From: Prevotella sp.
GTDB taxonomy: Bacteria > Bacteroidota > Bacteroidia > Bacteroidales > Bacteroidaceae
DNA length: 64,000 nt
Direction: 5' to 3'
NCBI GenBank assembly: GCA_024697645.1
Contig: JAILFH010000024.1
Location: forward strand, 20,095 to 84,094
Shown: positions 25,695-34,828 of the stretch, in pieces
How positions within the stretch are numbered: the stretch's first letter is position 1
Layout of the letters: the number at the start of each line of letters is the position of its first letter
Notes under the pieces: generated by a model
Database searches by the model: none
The model's input: only the letters and a program-made list of their open reading frames with translations
What the model was told of the DNA's origin: nothing
Translations under genes and position numbers: made by a program

Positions 25695-26966
25695 TTACCT
25701 GCCCTTCATTCTTTCCATTGCTTCCTCGATATCCTCACGCTGACCAAAGGCTGTCAGTCGGAAATAGCCCTCGCCACTCGGACCGAAGCCGACACCAGGA
25801 GTTACTACCACACCGCAACCATAGAGCATCTCGTCGAAGAACTTCCATGACGACTGGCCATTCGGGGTCTTGACCCAAAGATAAGGTGCATTCTCGCCTC
25901 CAACAACTTGATAGCCCATCTTGACAAGTGACTCACGCATCATCCGTGCATTCTCCATATAGAAGCCGATGGTCTCTCTCACCTGATTGCGTCCCTCAGG
26001 CGTGTAGATTGCCTCTGCCCCTCGCTGAGCCACATAACTCGTTCCGTTGAATTTTGTCGACTGTCTGCGCTCCCACAACTGGTTGAGCGAAAAACGTTGT
26101 GAACCATCAATCGTGACTGCTGTCACTTCCTTCGGTACAACCGTATAACCGCAGCGAACGCCCGTGAATCCTGCCGTTTTCGAGAAACTTCTGAACTCAA
26201 TGGCGCAACGGCGTGCACCCTTGATTTCGTAGATGCTATGAGGAATGGTCGGATCTTGAATGAACGACTCATAGGCGGCATCGAAGAGAATAAGCGCATC
26301 GTTGCGCAATGCATAGTTCACCCATTGCCTAAGTTGCTCCTTCGTGAGCACCGTTCCCGTTGGATTATTCGGATAGCAAAGGTAAATCATGTCGACACGC
26401 CTTTCTGGCAACTGAGGAACAAACTGATTTTCAGCCGTGCAAGGGAAATAGTTCACATTGCTCCATACGCCATGTTTCTTGTTGATTGACGTCGGGTCGC
26501 CATTAGATTCATCAGTCTGGCTATAAATGCCGGCACGTCCAATCATTACGTTCGAATCAATATAGACTGGATAGATGGGGTCGGTTACTCCGATGCTGTT
26601 ATCCCATCGCAGCAACTCCTGGAAGTTGCCCGTATCGCTCTTGGCACCATCGTTGATGAAAACTTCATCCTTGTCGAGGTGCACACCGCGCTTTAGGAAA
26701 TCGTGGCGAATGATTGCCTCACGCAGGAAATCATATCCGTGCTCTGGACCATAGCCGCGAAAAGATGCCTGAACACTCAACTCGTCAACTGCCTTGTGCA
26801 TCGCCTCAACAACAGCCGGACAAAGCGGCTGTGTGACGTCGCCAATACCCAGCGAAACCACACGTTTACGGGGATGAGTGGCCTTGAAGGCATTCACCTT
26901 CTTTGCTATGTCGGCAAACAAATAGTTATCTGCCAGTTTCAGGAAATGATCGTTAACCAGTGCCAT
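25695..26966 (-). CDS. dapL: LL-diaminopimelate aminotransferase
   Basis: 423 residues, fold-type I PLP enzyme. The Schiff-base Lys lies in RSFSKTAGFTGVRCGY; YPNNPTGTV and DGAKSDTGNF are family motifs. DapL converts tetrahydrodipicolinate directly to LL-diaminopimelate, bypassing succinyl or acetyl intermediates. dapF, the next enzyme of the pathway, is the gene just upstream with a 23-base gap. Confidence 0.96.
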   Translation of the reverse strand: MALVNDHFLKLADNYLFADIAKKVNAFKATHPRKRVVSLGIGDVTQPLCPAVVEAMHKAVDELSVQASFRGYGPEHGYDFLREAIIRHDFLKRGVHLDKDEVFINDGAKSDTGNFQELLRWDNSIGVTDPIYPVYIDSNVMIGRAGIYSQTDESNGDPTSINKKHGVWSNVNYFPCTAENQFVPQLPERRVDMIYLCYPNNPTGTVLTKEQLRQWVNYALRNDALILFDAAYESFIQDPTIPHSIYEIKGARRCAIEFRSFSKTAGFTGVRCGYTVVPKEVTAVTIDGSQRFSLNQLWERRQSTKFNGTSYVAQRGAEAIYTPEGRNQVRETIGFYMENARMMRESLVKMGYQVVGGENAPYLWVKTPNGQSSWKFFDEMLYGCGVVVTPGVGFGPSGEGYFRLTAFGQREDIEEAMERMKGR

Positions 26967-26989
26967 ATCTTCTGTCTATTATTTAGTTT

Positions 26990-27901
26990 CTACTTTACAG
27001 AGGCGGTTTTCTTTTCGCCTACATTACTCTTCTCCTTCAGGCTAATCTCGCCATCAAACACAAACTCAGCGGGTCCGCTCAGCCAGACGTGACCACTTGT
27101 CTCGTCCCATTCCACCTGCAGGTCGCCTCCATCCATTCTTATCAGACACTTGCGACCATCAACGCGACCCGTACTGATGGCAGCAACGGCCGTAGCACAA
27201 GCGCCTGTCCCACAGGCCATTGTGATTCCACTGCCACGTTCCCAAACCCGGGTGCGGATAGAACCATCCTTCATCACCTGTGCGAACTCTACGTTGCAGC
27301 GCTCAGGAAAACGCTCGTCATACTCCAGCAGACTGCCGTCACCAGCCACATCTACCTGTGTGAGATTCTTCACAAACACGACGAAATGGGGATTTCCCAT
27401 CGAGACAAAGACAGAATCGCTATGGCCAAGTGAAGCCGGCGAATGAGCCTTCATAGGTACATATTGCTCAGATACATCAAAACGCGGACAACCCATATCA
27501 ACCGTCACCACATTCTTCTGCTTCTTGCTCCCCTGAGCAGTCTCCACGGGCGTCAAACGTAAGAGTTTCACGCCTGAGAGCGTTTCCAGCCGAATGTCAG
27601 TCTTAGTCGTCATTCCACGCTCATAGACGTAGCGTCCGATGCATCGCGAAGCATTACCACACATCATCGCCTCCGAACCGTCAGCATTGAATATGCGCAT
27701 CGAGAAATCAGCCTTCTCCGTATCAGTCGGCTTTCCAATCAGCACCAATCCATCGGCACCAATGCCCTTGTGGCGGTCGCTAAGTTGTCTTGCAACCTCT
27801 TCCGGCTGACTGATATTATATAATAAGGTGTTGACATAAATATAGTCATTGCCCGCACCATGCATCTTGGTGAACTCGATTCGCTGTTCTCGCTTCTTCA
27901 T
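26990..27901 (-). CDS. dapF: diaminopimelate epimerase
   Basis: 303 residues. The two catalytic cysteines are seen in MMCGNASRC and ACGTGACATA; the N-terminus has [14 protein letters not shown]. It converts LL- to meso-diaminopimelate for lysine and peptidoglycan. It is first of a two-gene dapF-dapL unit. A promoter box (28010-28017) gives a leader of about 105 bases. The C-terminal [15 protein letters not shown] tail is longer than usual. Confidence 0.97.
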   Translation of the reverse strand: MKKREQRIEFTKMHGAGNDYIYVNTLLYNISQPEEVARQLSDRHKGIGADGLVLIGKPTDTEKADFSMRIFNADGSEAMMCGNASRCIGRYVYERGMTTKTDIRLETLSGVKLLRLTPVETAQGSKKQKNVVTVDMGCPRFDVSEQYVPMKAHSPASLGHSDSVFVSMGNPHFVVFVKNLTQVDVAGDGSLLEYDERFPERCNVEFAQVMKDGSIRTRVWERGSGITMACGTGACATAVAAISTGRVDGRKCLIRMDGGDLQVEWDETSGHVWLSGPAEFVFDGEISLKEKSNVGEKKTASVK

Positions 27902-28009
27902 CTCTTATCGTTATTTGTGATTCTCTTCTCTATGATCAATGTCTTTGCGTTTCCAAATTTCTATGCTTCCTCATTTCCACGCTTCAACACTTTCTCATTT
28001 AGTTTGGTG

Positions 28010-28017
28010 CAAAATTA
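28010..28017 (-). promoter_or_regulatory. -7 box for dapF-dapL
   Basis: TAATTTTG on the minus strand, about 108 bases before dapF. The -33 partner is weak. Confidence 0.45.
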
Positions 28018-28462
28018 CGACTTTTCAGTTAATCACATAGAAAAAGGGACATTTTTTTTGGTTTTCAAATCCAAAAAGTTACAGTTCGTTACATTTTTGA
28101 TAGCAAATAATTATAAATCGTAATTTAAAACCGCCCGAAAAGTTTCGCTTCGAAACGCCCTTTCTTTTTTACCATTCTTCTCAAAATCTTTCAAAAGAAA
28201 CCCAACTTTATATCTTTCCAGCCTAAATTCATACTTGCAAAAAGACATAGCAATTATCCAATTCTCTTTTCGGGCATTATCCTCATGACCACCATTGATT
28301 CCGTAGGGCTCTCACTACATTTAAGATTGTTTAACGAAAGTTCTTCTGATTTCCATGCAAGTTTTGCGACTTTTGTGATTTATAATGGCAAGAAGGAACA
28401 AAGGACAAGTGCTTTATCGCAAAAATTGAGTTCTTTCGTAACAAACAACAAACACAAAAAAT
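28018..28462. other. intergenic region between dapF and the NigD-like gene
   Basis: AT-rich, without a protein-like frame. The last 25 bases before the NigD-like start are A-rich, a common translation-enhancing leader in Bacteroidota. I could not find a clear TAnnTTTG promoter for the plus-strand operon; since that operon encodes an ECF sigma factor, an ECF-type promoter is possible. Confidence 0.5.
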
Positions 28463-29248
28463 ATGAAACTTGCAATGAAAAAGATGTATTTGCTTTTGAC
28501 AGGGTTAGGTCTGATGGCCTCTACTTTTGCCCTGCAGTCTTGCCTTGATGACGATGACGACAACTATGTGATTTGCCCTACTGACTACCCGAATGCGTTA
28601 GTAACAGTGAGCCCGGATACCGACAATACTGCGTTCTTCATGCATCTTGACGACAGTACGACGCTTTGGCCAGTGAACATGCGGCAATCGCCATTCGGAA
28701 CAAAAGAGGTGAGGGCGTTGGTGAACTTCCGAACTCCTACAAAGACAGAATTGGAGAAAGGCGGCATCTATGCCGATATGCCCTGCGTCTTCGTAAACTG
28801 GATTGACTCTATTCGCACGAAGCCAACGTCTGCAAATATGAACGAAAAAGAGAATCTGAAGCAATATGGATCAAATCCTGTAGAGATTATCAACGATTGG
28901 GTGACTATCGCTGAAGACGGCTACTTAACGCTTCGATTCCGTACGATATGGGGCAGAACGGGCACGATTCATCGCCTGAATTTGGTGTACAGGACAGACG
29001 TGAACACTCCTTACTATTTCACGCTTTATCACGATGCTCAAGGCGACACGATAGGCCAAGTGGGTGATGCGCTGATTGCCTTCAAACTACCTGGCGAATT
29101 AGCGGAAACAGGACAACAGGATAGGGAATTAACGCTTGAATGGAACTCATTCTCGGGTAAGAAAACAGCGAAGTTCAAGTTTCGTCCCAAACAAGTAATA
29201 ACCAATGAACAAAACCTCGCGGGAAAATTCCAAAAGGATATAGAATAG
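28463..29248 (+). CDS. NigD-like lipoprotein
   Basis: 261 residues. The lipobox FALQSC is followed by an acidic LDDDDDN stretch, typical of NigD-like proteins of Bacteroidota, whose roles are not defined beyond association with nig-type operons. The mature part reads as beta-rich domains. ATG at 28463 (MKLAMKKMYLL) or 28475 are both possible starts. It is followed 21 bases later by an ECF sigma factor, and may be the sensor or target of that unit. Confidence 0.8.
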   Translation: MKLAMKKMYLLLTGLGLMASTFALQSCLDDDDDNYVICPTDYPNALVTVSPDTDNTAFFMHLDDSTTLWPVNMRQSPFGTKEVRALVNFRTPTKTELEKGGIYADMPCVFVNWIDSIRTKPTSANMNEKENLKQYGSNPVEIINDWVTIAEDGYLTLRFRTIWGRTGTIHRLNLVYRTDVNTPYYFTLYHDAQGDTIGQVGDALIAFKLPGELAETGQQDRELTLEWNSFSGKKTAKFKFRPKQVITNEQNLAGKFQKDIE

Positions 29249-29269
29249 GAAGAAACGACTCGTAGAAAC

Positions 29270-29842
29270 GTGCGGTTTTTAATAGGGAACAAAGAAGAAC
29301 GTCTGGCCAGACGACTTCAGAGTGGCGACAATGCTGCCCTGAAGGACTTCTACACCCTATATGCTGATTACCTGACGGCCGTTTGTGCCCGCTACATCAC
29401 TGACGATGAGGACCTAAAGGATGTCTTTCAGGACGCACTGATACAGATATTGACCCACATCAGCGACTTCAGATTTCGAGGTGAAGGTTCGCTGCAGGCT
29501 TGGTCTACGAGAGTCGTGGTGAATCAATCGCTGAAGTTCCTGAAGGAGCAGAAACGCCATGAGTTAGAACGACTTAGCGATGATATAGCAGCAGAGGTAG
29601 AAATGGACGATCCACCCGTGAGAGATATTCCTCCAGAGGTGCTGCAACAGATGATTCGTGAACTTCCAACTGGCTATCGAACGGTGTTCAATCTCTACGT
29701 CTTCGAAAACAAAAGTCATCAGGAGATAGCCGACATTCTCGGAATCAGTCGAAACACTTCATTCTCTCAGTTGAGCAGGGCAAAGAACCTGTTGGCAAAG
29801 AAGATTACAGCATTCAACAACTCAAATCACTCCCCACGATGA
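29270..29842 (+). CDS. ECF-type RNA polymerase sigma factor
   Basis: 190 residues. Region 2: EDLKDVFQDALIQILTHISDF with the following WSTRVVVNQSLKFLK; region 4: LPTGYRTVFNLYVFE and HQEIADILGISRNTSFSQLSRAKNLL, a helix-turn-helix. The start codon is GTG. Its stop overlaps by four bases the start of the next gene, whose N-terminus looks like an anti-sigma anchor, so the pair is probably sigma factor and its regulator. Confidence 0.93.
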   Translation: MRFLIGNKEERLARRLQSGDNAALKDFYTLYADYLTAVCARYITDDEDLKDVFQDALIQILTHISDFRFRGEGSLQAWSTRVVVNQSLKFLKEQKRHELERLSDDIAAEVEMDDPPVRDIPPEVLQQMIRELPTGYRTVFNLYVFENKSHQEIADILGISRNTSFSQLSRAKNLLAKKITAFNNSNHSPR

Positions 29843-31206
29843 AAGAACAAACCCGAAAGGACATCAGACAGAAAATGGCAGACTACAAGCAGCCTGCCCC
29901 GGACGTCGAATGGGCTGAACTTGAGAAGGCGCTGGCGAAGAACAAACGTGCGAAGACTGTTCCTTTATGGCGCAACAGATGGGCTGCAGCAGCGATGGGA
30001 TTGTTGCTTGCTGGTGCAGGTTGGATGTGGTTGGAACCTAATGAAGATGAGGGAACAACACCTGTAGCACAAATTGATGAAAAAGGAAAACAGCCTAATT
30101 CGGTTTCAACTCAGCAAAACGCAACAGACGTAGAAACATTGGTGGCTGAAGGTGGAGAACAGAACTCAGCAGATAAAAAAACAGCAAATAGTTCAGGGGT
30201 AAATCAAATGAACACGCGACTGTTGGCAGCGAATGCGAAGAATGGAGAAAAGGAGACGCAAGAAACCAATAATAATCACGTCTTTGGAGAAACTGACAAG
30301 AACGTCGACACCCAACTCTCAGTTGAGAATGAAACAGAAGAGACTGTTCCTGCAGATCACCAAGCAATAACTCAGACAACAGAAACGAAGGAAAATTCGC
30401 AACAAACAACAGCAAACCCACAGCAACAAGTGACGACAAAGCCCCAACAGACGATTACTTATCCAACTGACTTCACGCTGAAGTCAACCGACGGAGGCTC
30501 CAGACTGACTGCTCAGGCATATTTCTCGAACACAATGGCAGGTGTCAATGGTGGTGATGCTTCCGATATGGTCATGTTCGATGCTCCTGTGATGGCGTTT
30601 AATGCTCCCTATGGTTCATACACAAACGACGTGAACGTGAAAGAAATCTGGCGTTTCTTCACTCCTCAACAGAATCTAGATGAGGAGATTGAGCATCATC
30701 AACCGCTCCGATTCGGTTTGTCGCTTCGTTATCAAATAAATGAGAAATGGAGCGTTGAGAGTGGTCTAACTTACACCTATCTCTCTGCTGACATCACTCG
30801 TAGGGGAAATGGCTATTCGTCGAATACGGAGCAGCGACTTTCCTATATCGGCATTCCTGTAAGCGCCAGTTACAAAATATGGGGCAACAGACATTTCGGC
30901 ATCTACGCATCAGTGGGAGGAATGGTGGAAAAAATGGTGAAGGGCAGTCGGCACACACAGACTTTCATTGGGGGAAGAGAAGAGCCCTCCCAAACAGAGA
31001 AGGTGAGCATTCGACCTCTCCAGTTCTCGCTCAGTTGCGGAGCAGGGGCAGAATACAATATTAATCAGAATTTCAGCCTGTACGCGGAACCTGGGCTGAC
31101 TTACTATTTCGACAATCATAGTCAGATTCCCACATTCTATCAGGACAAGCCCTTTGGCTTCAACCTCAATTTGGGAGTCAGAGTCAATTTTAATAAAGAA
31201 AAATGA
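29839..31206 (+). CDS. inner-membrane anchor fused to outer-membrane beta-barrel; putative anti-sigma
   Basis: 455 residues in three parts. Residues 1-45 are cytoplasmic and charged (KEQTRKDIRQKMADYK), like the start of anti-sigma factors. One transmembrane helix follows (about 47-66, RWAAAAMGLLLAGAGWMWL). A low-complexity Gln/Asn/Thr linker spans about 70-215. The C-terminal about 170 residues are an outer-membrane barrel of the PorT/OmpW-like sort (alternating strands, e.g. RFGLSLRYQINEKWSVESGLTY, ending NLGVRVNF). Such a chain could reach from cytoplasm to outer membrane and relay envelope state to the sigma factor. Confidence 0.75.
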   Translation: MKEQTRKDIRQKMADYKQPAPDVEWAELEKALAKNKRAKTVPLWRNRWAAAAMGLLLAGAGWMWLEPNEDEGTTPVAQIDEKGKQPNSVSTQQNATDVETLVAEGGEQNSADKKTANSSGVNQMNTRLLAANAKNGEKETQETNNNHVFGETDKNVDTQLSVENETEETVPADHQAITQTTETKENSQQTTANPQQQVTTKPQQTITYPTDFTLKSTDGGSRLTAQAYFSNTMAGVNGGDASDMVMFDAPVMAFNAPYGSYTNDVNVKEIWRFFTPQQNLDEEIEHHQPLRFGLSLRYQINEKWSVESGLTYTYLSADITRRGNGYSSNTEQRLSYIGIPVSASYKIWGNRHFGIYASVGGMVEKMVKGSRHTQTFIGGREEPSQTEKVSIRPLQFSLSCGAGAEYNINQNFSLYAEPGLTYYFDNHSQIPTFYQDKPFGFNLNLGVRVNFNKEK

Positions 31207-31649
31207 TGAATATGAAATCTTCAATTATCCTAAGTATCTGCGCCTTGTGCGCCACGATTCTCACGTGTTCGTGCAGCACAACGTCGACAATTCCCTTCAC
31301 GGAAGCACATAACTATTTCTTCCGAAACGATGCGACGATTCCAGAATCGCCAATGATTACCACCGAAGAACAGTTCGACAGTCTTTTCGGAATGGCCGCT
31401 TTTATGGGACCTAATGGCACACCCACCAAAATCGACTTTAAGAAGGAGTTTGTCATTGCCGTAGTTCTTCCAGTTACCGACATCGAGACAAATCTTACTC
31501 CCGTTTCACTGACAAAGGACAACGACGTGCTCACGTTTGTGTATGATTGCAAACAAGGCGAAAAGAACTCTTTCACTACTCAGCCGTTGTTGATGATTGT
31601 GGTAGACAAAGCCCATGAAGCAGCGAGTGCAAGGGTTGTTCAGAAATAG
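31203..31649 (+). CDS. small lipoprotein of unknown function
   Basis: 148 residues with a type II signal (lipobox LTCSC). The mature part is about 120 residues and reads EEQFDSLFGMAAFMG, FKKEFVIAVVLPVTD and LLMIVVDK, a compact alpha/beta or beta domain. It overlaps the preceding gene by four bases, so it belongs to the NigD-like, sigma, barrel operon. I do not recognise the family. Confidence 0.75.
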   Translation: MMNMKSSIILSICALCATILTCSCSTTSTIPFTEAHNYFFRNDATIPESPMITTEEQFDSLFGMAAFMGPNGTPTKIDFKKEFVIAVVLPVTDIETNLTPVSLTKDNDVLTFVYDCKQGEKNSFTTQPLLMIVVDKAHEAASARVVQK

Positions 31650-31744
31650 GTTGCCTATTCTCGTTTGACACCCACCGAATGTACTTGCACTCGGAAATGA
31701 AAAATAAAATTCCATTTTCTTTTTGCATTTCGCTCGCTTATTCG

Positions 31745-31752
31745 TACCTTTG
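31745..31752 (+). promoter_or_regulatory. promoter of glnN
   Basis: TACCTTTG, with TTTTG at 31721-31725 exactly 19 bp upstream, 28 bases before the glnN start. A textbook Bacteroidota promoter. Confidence 0.75.
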
Positions 31753-31780
31753 CACTCGAAAAGTTTTTTTAAGGTAGATT

Positions 31781-33970
31781 ATGGGTAACTTACGCTTTGA
31801 GGTCGTGGCCGAGGCTTTCCGCAAAAAGCCTCATGAAGTGGCTACACCTTCCGACCGTCCGTCGGAGTATTTCGGTAAATATGTGTTCAACCGCCAGAAG
31901 ATGTATAAATATCTTCCTCGCGACGTCTACGAGAAACTCATCGATGTGATAGACAATGGTACCCGACTGGACCGTTCTATCGCCGATGCAGTTGCAAAAG
32001 GCATGAAGCAATGGGCCGACGAACAAGGCGTAACCCACTACACCCACTGGTTCCAGCCTCTCACGGAAGGAACTGCCGAGAAACACGACGCCTTCATCGA
32101 ACACGATGGCAAGGGCGGAATGATTGAAGAGTTCTCCGGGAAACTGCTGGTACAGCAAGAACCCGATGCGTCGTCATTCCCCTCTGGTGGTATTCGTAAC
32201 ACCTTCGAGGCCCGAGGCTATTCGGCTTGGGACCCCACTTCGCCCGTATTCATCATCGACGACACGCTGTGTATTCCAACCATCTTCATTTCCTACACGG
32301 GCGAGGCACTTGACTATAAAGCCCCGCTGCTTCGCTCGCTGCATGCAGTGAACGTTGCTGCAACCGATGTCTGCCGATATTTCTATCCGAACGTGAAGAA
32401 AGTGCAGGCCAATCTGGGTTGGGAACAGGAATACTTCCTCGTCGACGAGAGTCTCTATTCTGCCCGTCCAGACCTGATGCTAACGGGTCGTACGCTGATG
32501 GGTCACGATTCAGCCAAGAATCAGCAGATGGACGACCACTATTTCGGCGCAATTCCCGAGCGTGTACAGGCCTTCATGAAAGACTTGGAGATTCAGGCGC
32601 TGGAACTCGGTATTCCCGTGAAGACTCGCCACAATGAGGTAGCACCCAATCAGTTTGAACTCGCTCCAATCTACGAAGAATGCAATCTGGCCGTCGACCA
32701 CAACATGTTGCTGATGCAACTGATGAAGCGTGTTGCCCGTCATCATAGTTTCCGTGTATTGCTCCACGAGAAGCCATTTGCCGGCATCAACGGTTCGGGT
32801 AAGCACAACAACTGGAGTTTGTCGACCGATACGGGCATTTTGCTGCATGGACCCGGCAAGACTCCTGAGGAAAATCTGCGTTTCGTTGTGTTCATCGTGG
32901 AAACACTGAAGGCCGTATGGCGCCACAACGGATTGCTGAAAGCGTCCATCATCAGTGCCACCAATGCCCATCGTCTGGGCGCTAACGAGGCTCCACCTGC
33001 CATTATCTCATCGTTCCTGGGTAAACAACTCAGCGATTTGCTGGAGAAGATTGAGACTTCAGACACTGAGGATCTCTTCAACGTAGCAGGTAAGCAGGGA
33101 ATGCAACTCGATATTCCCGAGATTCCCGAATTGCTCATCGACAACACCGACCGCAATCGTACGTCGCCTTTCGCCTTCACAGGTAACCGATTTGAGTTCC
33201 GTGCAGTGGGTTCAGAGGCCAACTGCGCTGCAGCAATGATTGTGCTGAACACGGCAATGGCCGAGGCTCTGACCGATTTCAAGCAGCGTGTCGACAAACT
33301 TGTTGCCGACGGAAAAGATCAGACTGCAGCCATTATTGAGGTTGTACGCGAGGACATTCGCGAGTCGAAGCCTATTCATTTCGATGGCAACGGCTACAGC
33401 GACGAATGGAAAAGAGAAGCCGAGCGTCGCGGTCTGGACACCGAGACTTCCTGCCCCCAAATCATTGAGCGCTATCTCGACGATGACAGCGTGAGAATGT
33501 TTGAAAGCATGAATGTAATGCGCCGAGTGGAACTGGAGGCCCGCAACGAGGTGAAATGGGAAACCTACACGAAGAAAATCCAGATTGAAGCCCGCGTACT
33601 TGGTGACATCACGATGAATCACGTAGTTCCTGTTGCTACCCATTACCAAAGCCGTCTCGCCAAGACCGTTGAAAGCATGTATCAGGTTTTCGACCATGAT
33701 GAAGCCGCTTCGCTCACAGCCCGCAACAAGAAGATTATCACGGAGATTGGCGAACGGACGCAAATCATTGAGACTGGTGTTGAGGAACTCGTCGAGGCTC
33801 GTCGCGTTGCCAACCGAATTGAAGGTTCCTACGAACGCGCAGTTGCCTATCACGATACTGTTGCTCCTTATCTGGACAAGATTCGCTATCAGATTGACAA
33901 ACTCGAACTTATTGTGAGCGATGAACTTTGGACGCTGCCAAAGTATCGCGAACTGCTGTTCATTCGATAG
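31781..33970 (+). CDS. glnN: glutamine synthetase type III
   Basis: 729 residues, the length of GSIII rather than GSI (about 450). Motifs: GWEQEYFLVD, AINGSGKHNNWSLSTD, NAHRLGANEAPPAI, FTGNRFEFRAVGS. The N-terminal RPSEYFGKYVFNRQKM also fits. It makes glutamine from glutamate and ammonia and is the main nitrogen-assimilating enzyme in many Bacteroidota. Stands alone under its own promoter. Confidence 0.97.
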   Translation: MGNLRFEVVAEAFRKKPHEVATPSDRPSEYFGKYVFNRQKMYKYLPRDVYEKLIDVIDNGTRLDRSIADAVAKGMKQWADEQGVTHYTHWFQPLTEGTAEKHDAFIEHDGKGGMIEEFSGKLLVQQEPDASSFPSGGIRNTFEARGYSAWDPTSPVFIIDDTLCIPTIFISYTGEALDYKAPLLRSLHAVNVAATDVCRYFYPNVKKVQANLGWEQEYFLVDESLYSARPDLMLTGRTLMGHDSAKNQQMDDHYFGAIPERVQAFMKDLEIQALELGIPVKTRHNEVAPNQFELAPIYEECNLAVDHNMLLMQLMKRVARHHSFRVLLHEKPFAGINGSGKHNNWSLSTDTGILLHGPGKTPEENLRFVVFIVETLKAVWRHNGLLKASIISATNAHRLGANEAPPAIISSFLGKQLSDLLEKIETSDTEDLFNVAGKQGMQLDIPEIPELLIDNTDRNRTSPFAFTGNRFEFRAVGSEANCAAAMIVLNTAMAEALTDFKQRVDKLVADGKDQTAAIIEVVREDIRESKPIHFDGNGYSDEWKREAERRGLDTETSCPQIIERYLDDDSVRMFESMNVMRRVELEARNEVKWETYTKKIQIEARVLGDITMNHVVPVATHYQSRLAKTVESMYQVFDHDEAASLTARNKKIITEIGERTQIIETGVEELVEARRVANRIEGSYERAVAYHDTVAPYLDKIRYQIDKLELIVSDELWTLPKYRELLFIR

Positions 33971-34017
33971 AATTAACTGTCTTCGTCTGAAGACTGACGA
34001 ACAAAAAAAGCGTCAAC

Positions 34018-34121
34018 ACCTACCAACCTACCATAACCCCTTGGAAACGCCCTCCAGCAAAGGGCTGAAGGCATGGTAGGTCTTCGCTGAAGACCTACCA
34101 TACACCTACCATAGACCTACC
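34018..34121 (+). repeat. ACCTACCAT composite element, left arm (locus 2)
   Basis: Module like 4312-4408: ACCTACCAACCTACCATAAC, a GGAAACGCC core, AAAGGGCTGAAGGCATGGTA and terminal ACCTACCAT copies. It begins about 50 bases after the glnN stop. Confidence 0.8.
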
Positions 34122-34265
34122 AACAGGAGACCTTCTAAATTGCTATCATCCAATGAATCATTTTCTCATCGTGAACCTATCTGAATCCACGATAAACAGG
34201 GCATTTGGCGAGTTTTCGAGAAACCAAAAGAACTTATCAATCTGAGTTTCAAAAAGTAAATTCGC

Positions 34266-34372
34266 ATGGTAGGTCTATGGTAGATCTATAGTAGGTGTTG
34301 AGAAGAGACCTACCATGCTTTAAGCCCTTTATTCATGGGCATTTGAGAGAGGTTATGGTAGGATGGTAGGTC
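34266..34372 (-). repeat. ACCTACCAT composite element, right arm (locus 2)
   Basis: Inverted partner of 34018-34121 across 144 bp of unrelated sequence. On the reverse strand it shares TGAATAAAGGGCT with the right arm at locus 1. Confidence 0.8.
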
Positions 34373-34442
34373 TTTTTGCAAAAATCTTAAATTCCATACA
34401 ATTGAAAACAACAAAAGTCAATTTGAAATCCAAAATCCTTAT

Positions 34443-34644
34443 GTAAAGCATGCCTTTGTACATTACGGAGCAAGTCTTTATACCTATATAAAGCACGCTT
34501 TTATACCCCTATAAAGAATATCTCTCTATGGTCAAAAGGACGTCTCTTTAAGGTCGGGAGCATTGCTTTCTTGGGTCGAGAGCATTACTCTAGATAATCG
34601 GGAACATTGCTTTGGTCAATCAAATGCATTACTCTGATAACTAC
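34443..34644. repeat. 22-bp-period tandem array C
   Basis: Nine units of 22-23 bp, for instance AAAGCATGCCTTTGTACATT, AAAGGACGTCTCTTTAAGGT, AGAGCATTACTCTAGATAAT. It lies 70 bases after the composite element, as at locus 1, and about 180 bases before the GH20 gene. Confidence 0.85.
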
Positions 34645-34814
34645 ACAAAATGTTTTCTTCGGTTCAACAACTGTCCCGAATCATTCCGTCACCTTTTGAT
34701 TATAATAAACGCAAGTTTTCTTTTTCAATTTTTCTTTTCTGACTTTCAGCAAATTATTATTCAAAAATGTAGGATATATGTTCAGAAAGTATTGGCAGTC
34801 TAAGAATATTTTTG

Positions 34815-34822
34815 TATATTTG
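34815..34822 (+). promoter_or_regulatory. promoter of the GH20 gene, close to the ATG
   Basis: TATATTTG with TTG at 34792-34794, 20 bp upstream. The box ends six bases before the ATG at 34829, so the mRNA is probably leaderless or nearly so. Confidence 0.65.
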
Positions 34823-34828
34823 CAGCCT

